From the NCBI RefSeq assembly GCF_002954705.1, contig NZ_MSCO01000001.1:2031248-2095247 (forward strand): DNA of 64,000 nt, given 5' to 3'. This document shows positions 1-8,015 of the stretch, piece after piece; position 1 is the stretch's first letter, and each line of letters starts with the position of its first letter. A program made the position numbers and the translations under genes. Under the pieces are notes generated by a model that made no database searches, had not been told where the DNA came from, and worked only from the letters and a program-made list of their open reading frames with translations. Origin of the DNA: Aliivibrio sifiae. GTDB lineage: Bacteria > Pseudomonadota > Gammaproteobacteria > Enterobacterales > Vibrionaceae.

Positions 1-391
1 CGCGCTTAAAGAAGAGTTTGGTTTCTCAATCTTATTCATTACGCACGATTTATCACTAATGGTTGAGTTTTCTGATCGCATTGGGATCATGTACTCAGGT
101 GAATTGATAGAGGTTGCTTCTTCAAAAGAGATCTTAACCTCTCCTTACCACCCATATACAAAAGGGCTGGGTAGTTCATTCCCACCACTAACGGGGCCAA
201 AAACAAAATTAACAGGTATCCCAGGGAATCCTCTTAATTTATTAGAAATACCGCAAGGTTGTCGCTTCCAGTCTCGTTGCCATCATGCACATGAGATATG
301 TCGAACTATCCCTACACAACTTCGTCAAATTGAAACTGGCCACTTTTCGAATTGCCATTTATTTACTCAACTTCAGTATTTGGAATCATGA
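1..391 (+). CDS. Oligopeptide ABC transporter ATPase, first subunit (5' end missing)
   Basis: Only the last ~129 codons are present; the frame is open from base 2 to the TGA at 389-391, so the gene starts before the window. The visible part has the H-loop (ITHDLSLMVE), a YSGELIE segment, and the C-terminal oligopeptide/dipeptide ATPase extension with HPYTKGL and a Cys-rich GCRFQSRCHHAHEIC motif. This places it in the DppD/OppD family, a cytoplasmic ATPase powering uptake of peptides or short oligosaccharides. Its stop overlaps the next ATPase start (ATGA at 388-391), so the two are translationally coupled and probably form a heterodimer. Substrate cannot be read from the sequence. Confidence 0.88.
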   Translation, partial: ALKEEFGFSILFITHDLSLMVEFSDRIGIMYSGELIEVASSKEILTSPYHPYTKGLGSSFPPLTGPKTKLTGIPGNPLNLLEIPQGCRFQSRCHHAHEICRTIPTQLRQIETGHFSNCHLFTQLQYLES

Positions 392-1383
392 TGAACAATA
401 AATTTGGCAAACTACTGATTGAAGGTAAAAATCTAGTTAAAGATTTCCCTGTTAGTAGCAACGCACTTAAAAACCCAATGATGCGAGCAATCAACGATGT
501 GTCATTCAAAATGTACAAAAGTCGTGGTCTTTCTGTTGTTGGTGAATCGGGTTCAGGTAAATCCACCACAGCAAAAATGATCGCAAAAATGTACGCACCG
601 ACAGACGGCGTAATCGAATACAAAGGCCGTGATATTCAAGATATCGTTAAGAAAAATGATCTCATGAAATATCGTGAAGGCGTACAAATGGTATGGCAAG
701 ACCCGTTTGGATCTTTAAACCCAACCCATAATATTTTTCATCACCTTGCTAGACCACTTCTTATTCATAAGAAAGTGACTCCAGGTAATCAAAAAGAGCT
801 GGAGGATCGCGTTTATGATCTTCTAGAACAAGTGGGGTTGATCCCACCAAAAGAAACGGCGGCTAAATTCCCGCACCAACTTTCTGGTGGCCAACGTCAA
901 CGTGTCAACCTTGCTCGAAATATAGCGGTTGGTGCAGAGGTAGTGCTTGCTGATGAACCGACCTCAATGCTTGATGTCTCTATACGTGCGGGCGTTCTTA
1001 ACCTAATGGAAGAGATGAAGTTTGAGAAAGAAATGTCTCTACTTTACATCACTCACGATATTGCAACGGCTCGTTATATCGCAGAAGATCTCGCGGTCAT
1101 GTACGTAGGACACATGGTTGAATGGGGTGATACCGATGAAATCATTCATGCTCCTCAACATCCATATACTCAACTATTAGTATCAGCGGTGCCAGACCCA
1201 AGTAAATCGATTCATACCAAACTGAAAGGCAACAAAGGTGAGATCCCTCTTTGGACACCAGAATCAACAGGTTGCCCATTTGCAGGTCGTTGTACTCACG
1301 TAACTAAAAAGTGTAAAGAACACATGCCTAGCGTAACTAAACTGTCAGACAATCATTTTGTACGTTGTTATTTATACGAATAA
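388..1383 (+). CDS. Oligopeptide ABC transporter ATPase, second subunit (DppF/OppF-like)
   Basis: 331 aa from ATG 388, chosen because it gives the ATGA overlap with the upstream ATPase; an in-frame start at 352 would overlap far more, and ATG 391 is also possible. Walker A (GESGSGKS) is near residues 52-59, signature LSGGQRQR near 165, Walker B VVLADEP near 185, H-loop His near 223. The C-terminal oligopeptide-ATPase tail carries HPYTQLL and CPFAGRCTH. All catalytic motifs are intact. It probably energises a peptide permease whose membrane and binding-protein genes lie left of the window. The same operon continues into an aminopeptidase and an asparaginase-like hydrolase, which suggests peptide or modified-peptide uptake. 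Confidence 0.9.
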   Translation: MMNNKFGKLLIEGKNLVKDFPVSSNALKNPMMRAINDVSFKMYKSRGLSVVGESGSGKSTTAKMIAKMYAPTDGVIEYKGRDIQDIVKKNDLMKYREGVQMVWQDPFGSLNPTHNIFHHLARPLLIHKKVTPGNQKELEDRVYDLLEQVGLIPPKETAAKFPHQLSGGQRQRVNLARNIAVGAEVVLADEPTSMLDVSIRAGVLNLMEEMKFEKEMSLLYITHDIATARYIAEDLAVMYVGHMVEWGDTDEIIHAPQHPYTQLLVSAVPDPSKSIHTKLKGNKGEIPLWTPESTGCPFAGRCTHVTKKCKEHMPSVTKLSDNHFVRCYLYE

Positions 1384-1398
1384 TTAAAAGGACTTTCC

Positions 1399-2772
1399 AT
1401 GCAGCATTTTACATTCATGCGCACAACGGATTATGAACATCGCGTTGTAAAAAATATACAGATCATTTTTGGTTCGACCAAACAACTTGAAATTGACCGT
1501 GATACCTTAGAATGTGATGGACTCATTACATTAAGTACTTATACCATCGCTAACATTCAAGATATTGGTCATCTTATTGCGACGACCTTTAAAACCGCAA
1601 CAGAACTGAATGTATTCTTAAGTGACGATGCTATCTCTCTGTTCCAACCCGAACTATGGGTAAAATGGCTTTCTTTTGGTTTATCACTCTCTGTTTATAA
1701 CTATAAACACAGCAACAGTCTGCAATTAGTACCAACATTGGCTTTATTTGCGTTAAATAGTTCATCGCTTTCACTTTTATCTGCCTTTGCGCAAGGGCAA
1801 TCCTTAGCGAAAAGCCAATTAATCTCACGCGAGTTAATGAATAAACCAGGCAATATCCTTTACCCTGAAAGTTTTGTTCATGCCGTTGAAGATCTTGCCA
1901 TTAAGAACATTTCCCTTTCCTCTCTTTCTGGAGAAGATATGTTAACCCAAGGCTTTGGCGGACTAATGGGAATAGCCCAAGGCAGCGATAAAGATGCTCG
2001 ACTGTTATGCTTGGACTATCATCCTGAAAAGGTTCAATCAACCGTAGTGCTTGTAGGTAAAGGCGTTACGTTTGATTCAGGTGGTATCAGCATTAAGCAA
2101 CCTCGCTACATGAGTACAATGAAAGTTGACATGGGTGGTGCCGCTGCCGTCGTTGGTGCCCTTAATGCGATTGCAGAACAAAACCTACCAATACGAGTGG
2201 TTGGGTTATGTGGTTTAGTTGAAAATATGCCTTCGGGCAATGCCGTTAAACCCGGTGATGTTGTTACTATGCTTTCAAAAACCAGTGTTGAGATTATTAC
2301 CACGGATGCAGAAGGACGCATGGTGTTAGCTGATGTACTTCATTATGCACAAGACACTTATCAACCTGATTATCTTATCGATATTGCAACCTTAACTGGC
2401 GCAACAGGAATTGCATTAGGAAAAGAATACGCGTCATTAATGGGCAATGATAATTCATTACTTTCTATCGCTAAAGAAGCCGGAAAGTCATGTGCTGAAG
2501 CGGTATGGCAGATGCCAACAGGCGGCTTATATGAAACAACATTAAAAAGTGATTTCGCCGATTTACGCCATGGCAGCGAAGATCCTGATGGCAGCGCGTG
2601 TGTCGCTGCGACTTTCTTAGAACACTTTATCGCACCGACACAAAAATGGATTCACATTGATTCGGCATCGATGTCATTAGGAATGACCCATCGTCATATT
2701 CACCCTAGTGCAACCAGTGGTTTTGGCGTTTTATTACTTTCTCAAATTTGTCAGCATATTGCTCAGCAATAA
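1399..2772 (+). CDS. M17 leucyl aminopeptidase family protein
   Basis: 457 aa, start ATG preceded by AAAGGA. The C-terminal catalytic domain carries the M17 metal and active-site motifs: VGKGVTFDSGG (K221, D226), KVDMGGA (D244) and TTDAEGR (D303, E305, R307), matching the two-zinc site of PepA. The N-terminal ~150 residues are weakly conserved, as usual in this family. It is expected to remove N-terminal residues from peptides in the cytoplasm as a hexamer. It follows the ABC ATPases by 15 bp and precedes an Ntn hydrolase, so it probably digests imported peptides. It is shorter than classical PepA (~500 aa) and lies in a peptide operon, so it is likely a specialised paralogue rather than the housekeeping pepA. 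Confidence 0.88.
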   Translation: MQHFTFMRTTDYEHRVVKNIQIIFGSTKQLEIDRDTLECDGLITLSTYTIANIQDIGHLIATTFKTATELNVFLSDDAISLFQPELWVKWLSFGLSLSVYNYKHSNSLQLVPTLALFALNSSSLSLLSAFAQGQSLAKSQLISRELMNKPGNILYPESFVHAVEDLAIKNISLSSLSGEDMLTQGFGGLMGIAQGSDKDARLLCLDYHPEKVQSTVVLVGKGVTFDSGGISIKQPRYMSTMKVDMGGAAAVVGALNAIAEQNLPIRVVGLCGLVENMPSGNAVKPGDVVTMLSKTSVEIITTDAEGRMVLADVLHYAQDTYQPDYLIDIATLTGATGIALGKEYASLMGNDNSLLSIAKEAGKSCAEAVWQMPTGGLYETTLKSDFADLRHGSEDPDGSACVAATFLEHFIAPTQKWIHIDSASMSLGMTHRHIHPSATSGFGVLLLSQICQHIAQQ

Positions 2773-2809
2773 TTCTCTTTATTTAAAATTATAATAAGGT
2801 AATCACGAT

Positions 2810-3736
2810 ATGATCCTACTCGCTAACTCCGAAGCATTCCCTGGAATTGAAGAATCAGCTCGCCGTCTACAAGCAAAAGAAGATGGCCTATTGTCACTGA
2901 TTGAAGGCATAAAAATTGTAGAATTAGACCCTAGAGTTCGTACTGTAGGTTACGGTGGTTGGCCTAATGTACTTGGTGAAATGGAATTAGACGCATCCGT
3001 GATGGATGGCAATAGTTTACGCACTGGTGCTGTCGGTGCGTTAAAAGGTTATATGCACCCAGTTGATGTTGCCTACCAAGTAATGCAAAAGCTGAATCAT
3101 GAAATTTTGGTCGGTGAAGGTGCAGCTATTTTTGCAAATGAAGTAAACGCCGTTGCCGGTAATAACTTAATTGAAGATTCTAAACAAGTATGGTGGGAAA
3201 AGCTGGCTCTGGCCATGACAGATGAGGAGCAAAAAGCGTTTCCTAACGTCCCTTTAGCGCCACTATCTAATAATGCAACAGATCCAGAGCGCGTTCGGGA
3301 TACTACGGTGTTTTTATCTTCTGATCATCAGGGAAAAATCAGTGCTGCTACCTCTACATCCGGTTGGGCTTGGAAGTATCCAGGTCGTTTAGGTGACAGC
3401 CCTATTATTGGAGCAGGATCTTACGCCGACAGTCGCTATGGTGCTTGTGCTTGTACTCATACAGGTGAAATGAGTATCCGTTGTGCTACCGCTCATTCTG
3501 TTGTGCTATATATGAAAATGGGGATGTCATTAAACGAGGCAGTTTACGAAGCAATTAATGATCTGACTTATCTTAAAGATGGCTATACAGAAGGCGTTAC
3601 AATTCACGCTATTGATAACAAAGGTAATCATAAAGTCGTTAGCTTAAATTGTCCGGGAAATATCACCTATTGGTTCTGGGAGTCAGGTATGGATAAACCA
3701 GAAGAACGCCAAGCAGAAGTCATCATGACAAAATAA
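2810..3736 (+). CDS. Glycosylasparaginase / isoaspartyl peptidase-like Ntn hydrolase
   Basis: 308 aa, start ATG with AAGG upstream. The self-cleaving nucleophile region is clear: RDTTVFLSS with Thr165 as predicted N-terminal nucleophile of the mature beta chain, followed by STSG, GRLGDSPIIGAGSYAD (substrate-binding Arg and Asp) and a Gly-rich CTHTGE segment. These are hallmarks of the asparaginase-2 family (glycosylasparaginase, isoaspartyl aminopeptidase/asparaginase). The motif set resembles glycosylasparaginase (AGA) more than plant-type asparaginases. It would cleave the amide of N-glycosyl-Asn or beta-aspartyl peptides in the cytoplasm. There is no signal peptide. It is the last gene of the peptide operon and is followed by a terminator. 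Confidence 0.85.
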   Translation: MILLANSEAFPGIEESARRLQAKEDGLLSLIEGIKIVELDPRVRTVGYGGWPNVLGEMELDASVMDGNSLRTGAVGALKGYMHPVDVAYQVMQKLNHEILVGEGAAIFANEVNAVAGNNLIEDSKQVWWEKLALAMTDEEQKAFPNVPLAPLSNNATDPERVRDTTVFLSSDHQGKISAATSTSGWAWKYPGRLGDSPIIGAGSYADSRYGACACTHTGEMSIRCATAHSVVLYMKMGMSLNEAVYEAINDLTYLKDGYTEGVTIHAIDNKGNHKVVSLNCPGNITYWFWESGMDKPEERQAEVIMTK

Positions 3737-3766
3737 CATAAAATTAATCGTAGCCATTCAACAAAG

Positions 3767-3792
3767 CCAGAGAAATTGTCTCTGGTTTTTTA
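3767..3792 (+). terminator. Rho-independent terminator of the peptide operon
   Basis: A perfect 7-bp stem CCAGAGA / TCTCTGG with a 5-nt loop is followed by six T residues. It lies 30 bp after the asparaginase-like gene and abuts the MITE-like repeat. Confidence 0.85.
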
Positions 3793-3953
3793 TACCAATC
3801 ACAGTGAGTAGGCGATCAGAAATAGTGCAGGGGAAATGCTTGAGAACAAGGCAAAATTTTTCGATAAGTAGTTATTCTACAATCAAAAATTTCAACGCAG
3901 TTATCGAGCATTTTAACCAGCTAGGATGATCAGTTACTTACTACGATTGGTAT
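3792..3953. repeat. MITE-like repeat, copy 1
   Basis: About 160 bp bounded by imperfect inverted ends, TACCAATC followed by ACAGTGAGTA on the left and its counterpart TACCAATC with GTAGTAAGTA on the right. TA dinucleotides sit at both edges, as for IS630/Tc1-type target sites. The interior is itself a loose palindrome: AAATGCT plus flanking sequence recurs in inverted form. A second copy in opposite orientation lies at 12922-13096. There is no coding potential. It sits directly after a terminator. Confidence 0.8.
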
Positions 3954-4175
3954 TATTATGTAAACGATCTATTACTCCGTCAATTTTCACTTTGCTTCCA
4001 TTTATTAGATAAACATACTCGAAAATGTGTTTTTACTGTGTTTTTTTGCATGATAGGATCTAATATTAATTTAACTAAGTACTTATTCACTTTTACTTAT
4101 TAAAATCATTTGATTAACTTCTTGCTCAGATTGATATTAAAATGACTCTTATTGAGCTTATCTAAGGAACTCACC
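3954..4175. other. AT-rich intergenic stretch before membrane protein gene
   Basis: This follows the MITE copy and must contain the promoter of the small membrane protein gene. I see no ORF, structured RNA or convincing -35/-10 pair; it is A/T-rich, with the ribosome site TAAGGA just before ATG 4176. Confidence 0.4.
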
Positions 4176-4775
4176 ATGTTTTCATCACTTAGAACACAAC
4201 CCTTCCTCGCCATCCTCACTTTACTTTATTCATGCGTTTTTCTCTTCACTGCTTTTAATCCAATATCACGCGCCGTTTGGGTAGCAGAAATCTTACCTGC
4301 ATTATTAATTCTTGCAGGTATTCTTTACATGGCAGCTCATTTTGAGTTTAGTAAAACAGCGTATGCATTAATGTTTATCTGGCTTGTTTTACATACCATA
4401 GGTGCTAAATATACGTTTGCCGATGTACCCTTTGATTGGTTTAATAATTTAATTGGTTCTGAACGTAATAATTATGACCGCGTCGCTCATTTCTCTATTG
4501 GGTTTTACGCCTACCCTATTGCCGAATACCTTATTAAAACAAAAAAATGCTCTGCACCACTCGCTATGGCGTTTGGTTTATTTACATTAATGAGTGTAGC
4601 AGCAGGGTATGAAATCATTGAATGGTGGTATGCCGCGACGGCTGGTGGTGACGAAGGAATTGCTTTTTTAGGGTCTCAAGGGGATATTTGGGATGCACAG
4701 AAAGACATGCTGTGCGATACCTCTGGAGCGTTAATGGCCTTATTACTAATGGTAACCCAACGTAAACGCGGCTAG
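4176..4775 (+). CDS. YjdF/DUF2238-like inner membrane protein
   Basis: 199 aa. ATG 4176 is chosen because TAAGGA lies 7-8 nt upstream; an earlier TTG at 4152 is in frame but overlaps that ribosome site. About five or six hydrophobic segments span the protein, with polar conserved patches NNYDRVAHF, YEIIEWW and GDIWDAQKDMLCDTSGA typical of the DUF2238 / YjdF family. The conserved His, Glu and Asp residues near membrane faces suggest an enzyme-like site, but no function is established that I can cite. It stands alone, convergent with mlaA. Confidence 0.75.
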   Translation: MFSSLRTQPFLAILTLLYSCVFLFTAFNPISRAVWVAEILPALLILAGILYMAAHFEFSKTAYALMFIWLVLHTIGAKYTFADVPFDWFNNLIGSERNNYDRVAHFSIGFYAYPIAEYLIKTKKCSAPLAMAFGLFTLMSVAAGYEIIEWWYAATAGGDEGIAFLGSQGDIWDAQKDMLCDTSGALMALLLMVTQRKRG

Positions 4776-4803
4776 TTTCAGGTTTCAGGTTTCAGGTTTC
4801 AGG
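4776..4803. repeat. Four tandem TTTCAGG heptamers
   Basis: Four perfect head-to-tail copies of the 7-mer TTTCAGG begin at the stop codon of the membrane protein gene. The last copies form the left arm of the hairpin at 4792-4826. It is non-coding. Confidence 0.85.
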
Positions 4804-4826
4804 AGAGGATAGTTCCTGAAACCTGA
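4792..4826. terminator. Hairpin between convergent genes, possible terminator
   Basis: A 12-bp perfect stem, TCAGGTTTCAGG (4792-4803) with CCTGAAACCTGA (4815-4826), closes an 11-nt loop. It lies between the plus-strand membrane protein gene and the minus-strand mlaA. No clean T tract follows, so termination activity is inferred. Confidence 0.5.
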
Positions 4827-4843
4827 GATGCTATTGTTAATTC

Positions 4844-5629
4844 TTACTCATCTATTTCATCTAAATAATCATCAAGATCGTCTTCAGCGTCTAAATCGAC
4901 TTCCGGTTCAACTTCTGCCTTAAAATCTTGGCGTTGTAGATAAACATCACGCGTTAATACGTATGGATCTGGTGATGCTTCTAATATAGGCTCTTGAGAG
5001 ATAAGCTGAACGCGAGACTCCATGCCCTCTAAACCCCATTTACCTAAACCTTGCCAGAAGTTTAAGTAAGATAGCGGCATATATAAACCATCTACAAAGT
5101 CTCCCGCTTCTCGTAATGTCCATGGCCCATATCCTGGCAACATAAAGTAAGGGCCATTACCGACACCATAATGACCTAATGCGTCACCAAAGGATTTACT
5201 GTCTGGTTTTTGTATCTCAGCAGCGCTAGCAATATCAATTAAGCCGACTAGACCTAATGTCGTGTTCAACCAAAATCGGTTGAAATGCACCATTGCCATT
5301 TCACCATTGCCCATGAATATATTGTTTATCATGCTCGATGGTTCATCTAAATTCGCTAAAAAGTTTGCTATTCCCATACGAATAGGGGTTGGCGTGTAAT
5401 CAACATAAGCAACAGAAACTGGGCGAACTAAATAAGGGTCTAGAATATCGTAATTCAGGTCCCACATGACACGATTAAAACCCTCTAGGGGATCACCACT
5501 ATGAGAGTCATCATAATCAACCTCTACAATCTCGGTTGTTTCTAATTCATTATTTTCTTGCTCTGGGGTTTGAGAACACCCAGCAATAAAAAACAGTAAC
5601 GAACAAGAGATCCATATTCTTTTAAGCAC
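4844..5629 (-). CDS. mlaA: MlaA (VacJ) outer membrane lipid-asymmetry lipoprotein
   Basis: 261 aa with a GTG start (5627-5629), AAGG upstream. A lipoprotein signal ends in LFFIAGC (Cys18). The body carries the MlaA/VacJ motifs DPLEGFNRVMWDLNYDILDPYLVRPV and FGDALGHYGVGNGPYFMLPGYGP. The known role is an outer-membrane component of the Mla system that removes misplaced phospholipids from the outer leaflet and passes them to MlaC. The C-terminal ~30 residues form an acidic tail (Glu/Asp repeats), a common variable end. It lies downstream of ccmI but is separated from it by a terminator, so it is probably transcribed separately. Confidence 0.93.
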   Translation of the reverse strand: MLKRIWISCSLLFFIAGCSQTPEQENNELETTEIVEVDYDDSHSGDPLEGFNRVMWDLNYDILDPYLVRPVSVAYVDYTPTPIRMGIANFLANLDEPSSMINNIFMGNGEMAMVHFNRFWLNTTLGLVGLIDIASAAEIQKPDSKSFGDALGHYGVGNGPYFMLPGYGPWTLREAGDFVDGLYMPLSYLNFWQGLGKWGLEGMESRVQLISQEPILEASPDPYVLTRDVYLQRQDFKAEVEPEVDLDAEDDLDDYLDEIDE

Positions 5630-5673
5630 AACACACCTTCGCCTAACTTTATTAATATTATTATAGTTTATAT

Positions 5674-5707
5674 AAAAAAACGGGTAGAAGCTTAATGCCT
5701 CTACCCG
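5674..5707 (-). terminator. Rho-independent terminator of the ccm operon
   Basis: On the minus strand, stem CGGGTAGA / TCTACCCG is followed by a T run (seven T). It lies between ccmI and mlaA and marks the end of the cytochrome c maturation operon. Confidence 0.85.
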
Positions 5708-5734
5708 CCGTAGTATGCCACTTGTTAAGAGATA

Positions 5735-6949
5735 TTAATATTGCTTATCAATCTCAACTGATACATTTTTACCAAGTGTACTTATTGAACTTTCACCGTA
5801 CCAATCGCCCTCTTTTGTCGATACATTACCGTCTTGATCGATACGTGCTCGAACAATAAAGTTTGGCATATCTGACAATTTACGTTGCTCAATCATATTG
5901 TTGTCATCAGACATCATGATTTTAAGCGGAAAGCGACTCAAAGGTACACGAGCAGCCGCTATTGGCATTGGTGAACCATCTGCTGGGTGAATAGAAACAA
6001 TCACGACACCTTGAGAAGGTAGCGTTACATTACTGCCTAGGTTAACCGTGATCGGAACTTGCTTATCTAGATTCGCTTCAGGGTTAATCTTAGATTGAGC
6101 ACGCTCAATACTACGAGTTAGCATTTCATAGCGAGAATCATCAGGACCAATCAGCATTTGCATTGCTTTCCAAGCCGATACTGCGCCTTTATAATCTTGA
6201 CGCTCAAACGAGCTGAAGGCTAATAATGATAAAGCACGTAAATTAGTGGCATCACCACGAAGCACTTGTTTTAGCATTTTCTTAGCTTGTTCAGCTTTTG
6301 CATCATCACCAGAAAGCATAAGCGATTGCGCATAGCCTAACTTAATATCAACATTCGTTGGTTCTAATACATACGCTTTTTTCATTGCTCCAATAGAAGT
6401 ATCGATATCTCGATTCGACATACCAATACGACCTAATAGGAACCAGCCCATTGCGTCTTTTGGCTCATTATGTAATTTAGTACGTAATGCCAATGTTAAG
6501 TTTGTCATTTCTGAATCGCTAAGAGAAACTCCCTCAGGATTCATTAATTGCTTAGATAGCTCAGGCAAGCGTGCGCTTACTTCTTGCCACTTTTCAATCT
6601 TATCGATATTACCAAACTTAAAATACAAACCATAAGAAATTGCGATAAAGATAATGATAGAAGGTAAAATAAACAGTCGTGCATTTAAGTTATCTTGCTC
6701 TGCTTTCTCTTTCGCTGGAATATCATCAAGTAATGATTGCTTTAGCTCTGTGATTAACTCATCTTGGTTATTAACAAGGCCTTCAGCATCTTCTTCTTTC
6801 AGTTCAGCTAAGCGATCTTTATAGAAAGCTTTATTCAATTCATCTCGGCGGGCTTCATCATCTTGCTCTCTTGCTTTCCATAAAGGAAGAATGATAAATA
6901 CCACACCAACAAAAATTAGGGCTAAGGTTGAAATCCAAAACAAAATCAT
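5735..6949 (-). CDS. ccmI: Cytochrome c biogenesis protein CcmI
   Basis: 404 aa. Two N-terminal transmembrane segments (about residues 2-22 and 90-110) flank a charged cytoplasmic loop. A periplasmic TPR-type domain follows (WFLLGRIGMSNRDIDTSIGAMKKAYVLEPTN and similar helices), then a C-terminal beta-rich domain. In System I cytochrome c maturation CcmI presents apocytochrome c to the CcmF/CcmH haem ligation complex. Its start overlaps the ccmH stop by ATGA. It is the last gene of the operon. Confidence 0.9.
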   Translation of the reverse strand: MILFWISTLALIFVGVVFIILPLWKAREQDDEARRDELNKAFYKDRLAELKEEDAEGLVNNQDELITELKQSLLDDIPAKEKAEQDNLNARLFILPSIIIFIAISYGLYFKFGNIDKIEKWQEVSARLPELSKQLMNPEGVSLSDSEMTNLTLALRTKLHNEPKDAMGWFLLGRIGMSNRDIDTSIGAMKKAYVLEPTNVDIKLGYAQSLMLSGDDAKAEQAKKMLKQVLRGDATNLRALSLLAFSSFERQDYKGAVSAWKAMQMLIGPDDSRYEMLTRSIERAQSKINPEANLDKQVPITVNLGSNVTLPSQGVVIVSIHPADGSPMPIAAARVPLSRFPLKIMMSDDNNMIEQRKLSDMPNFIVRARIDQDGNVSTKEGDWYGESSISTLGKNVSVEIDKQY

Positions 6950-7461
6950 TTGTTTACCTTCCCATCTTCATTGTTATTCTCATCTAATAAAGCGTTCAAA
7001 CGTTCTTCATGTTCGTTATCCCACTCTTCTGAATTTGCTTCTACCGTTGTTTTACTCTTTTTGCTACGCAGAACAATAAAACCGAAACCAAACACAAGTA
7101 CACCTAATGGACCTAACCATAAAACTAATGTACCAGCCGTTAATGGTGGATCGTAAGTTACAAAATTACCATAACGATCAATCATATAAGCTACGATTTC
7201 TTCATCCGTTTTCCCAGATTTGGTCATTTCATACACTTTATGGCGCATGTCTTGTGCAAGCTCTGCACTTGAATCAGCAATATTGTTGTTCTGACACTTA
7301 GGACAACGCAGTGTTTGTCCTAATTCTTTAAATTGCTGTTCTTGTTCTGGCGAATCAAATTTATATAAATCAATCGTGGCATAGCTTGCTTGTACAGCAA
7401 AGAAACTCAATGCAATTGCTGCAAAACTGCGAAGACCCCATTTACGTAAACGACTATTCAT
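6946..7461 (-). CDS. ccmH: Cytochrome c biogenesis protein CcmH (apocytochrome thiol reductase)
   Basis: 171 aa. A signal peptide (about 1-29) is followed by the redox motif LRCPKCQNNNIADS with Cys53 and Cys56, the family hallmark. One transmembrane helix (about 105-125) and a charged tail follow. It keeps apocytochrome c CXXCH cysteines reduced in the periplasm and works with CcmG and CcmF. It is the short form, corresponding to the N-terminal half of E. coli CcmH; CcmI supplies the TPR half. It overlaps ccmG by one base and ccmI by four. Confidence 0.93.
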   Translation of the reverse strand: MNSRLRKWGLRSFAAIALSFFAVQASYATIDLYKFDSPEQEQQFKELGQTLRCPKCQNNNIADSSAELAQDMRHKVYEMTKSGKTDEEIVAYMIDRYGNFVTYDPPLTAGTLVLWLGPLGVLVFGFGFIVLRSKKSKTTVEANSEEWDNEHEERLNALLDENNNEDGKVNK

Positions 7462-8012
7462 TATTTAGCCTCCGCAACAAGTTGATCATACATTGGTTTT
7501 AATACTTCATTCCAATTACGATCATTCACATCACCAACATGTCGATAGCGAACAATACCATTACTATCAATCAGGAAGGTTTCAGGAGCGCCATACACGC
7601 CTAAATCCATACCAAGCATGCCATCACCATCAAACAACGTGATCAAGTAAGGGTTACCCAACTCTTTTAGCCATTGGATTGCACCTGCTCGCTCATCTTT
7701 ATAGTTCATTCCAATAATTTTAACACCTTCAGTTGCAAGGGTATTTAGGTATTGATGCTCGGCATAACACGTTGGACACCAAGTCGCCCATACATTTAGT
7801 AGTAGAGGCTCGCCTTTAAAGATACTTTGATCGTACAGTTTGCCTTCTTCTGCTAAATCTTCTAAACGGAACTCTGGTACGTGTTTACCAACGAGAACTG
7901 ATTCCAGTTTCGTTGGATCATCACCATTTGAATTACGTGTTAACTGAGTAGCAAACACAGCAACCAAAATTAAAAACAGAGCTAAGGGTGCAAATAAAAA
8001 ATTCTTATTCAT
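7461..8012 (-). CDS. ccmG: Thiol:disulfide interchange protein CcmG (DsbE)
   Basis: 183 aa. An N-terminal membrane anchor (about 5-22) precedes a thioredoxin-like domain with WATWCPTCYAEH (Cys79, Cys82), a GVYGAPETFLID cis-Pro region and GDGMLGMDLGVYG, diagnostic of DsbE/CcmG. It receives electrons from DsbD and reduces CcmH or apocytochrome c in the periplasm. The gene lies 3 bp downstream of ccmF. Confidence 0.94.
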   Translation of the reverse strand: MNKNFLFAPLALFLILVAVFATQLTRNSNGDDPTKLESVLVGKHVPEFRLEDLAEEGKLYDQSIFKGEPLLLNVWATWCPTCYAEHQYLNTLATEGVKIIGMNYKDERAGAIQWLKELGNPYLITLFDGDGMLGMDLGVYGAPETFLIDSNGIVRYRHVGDVNDRNWNEVLKPMYDQLVAEAK

Positions 8013-8015
8013 AAT

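Noticed and set aside
59-391. Separate small gene starting at ATG 59
   Set aside because: The frame is open to the window edge and reads ABC ATPase sequence (ITHDLS) before that ATG, so it is the tail of a truncated gene.
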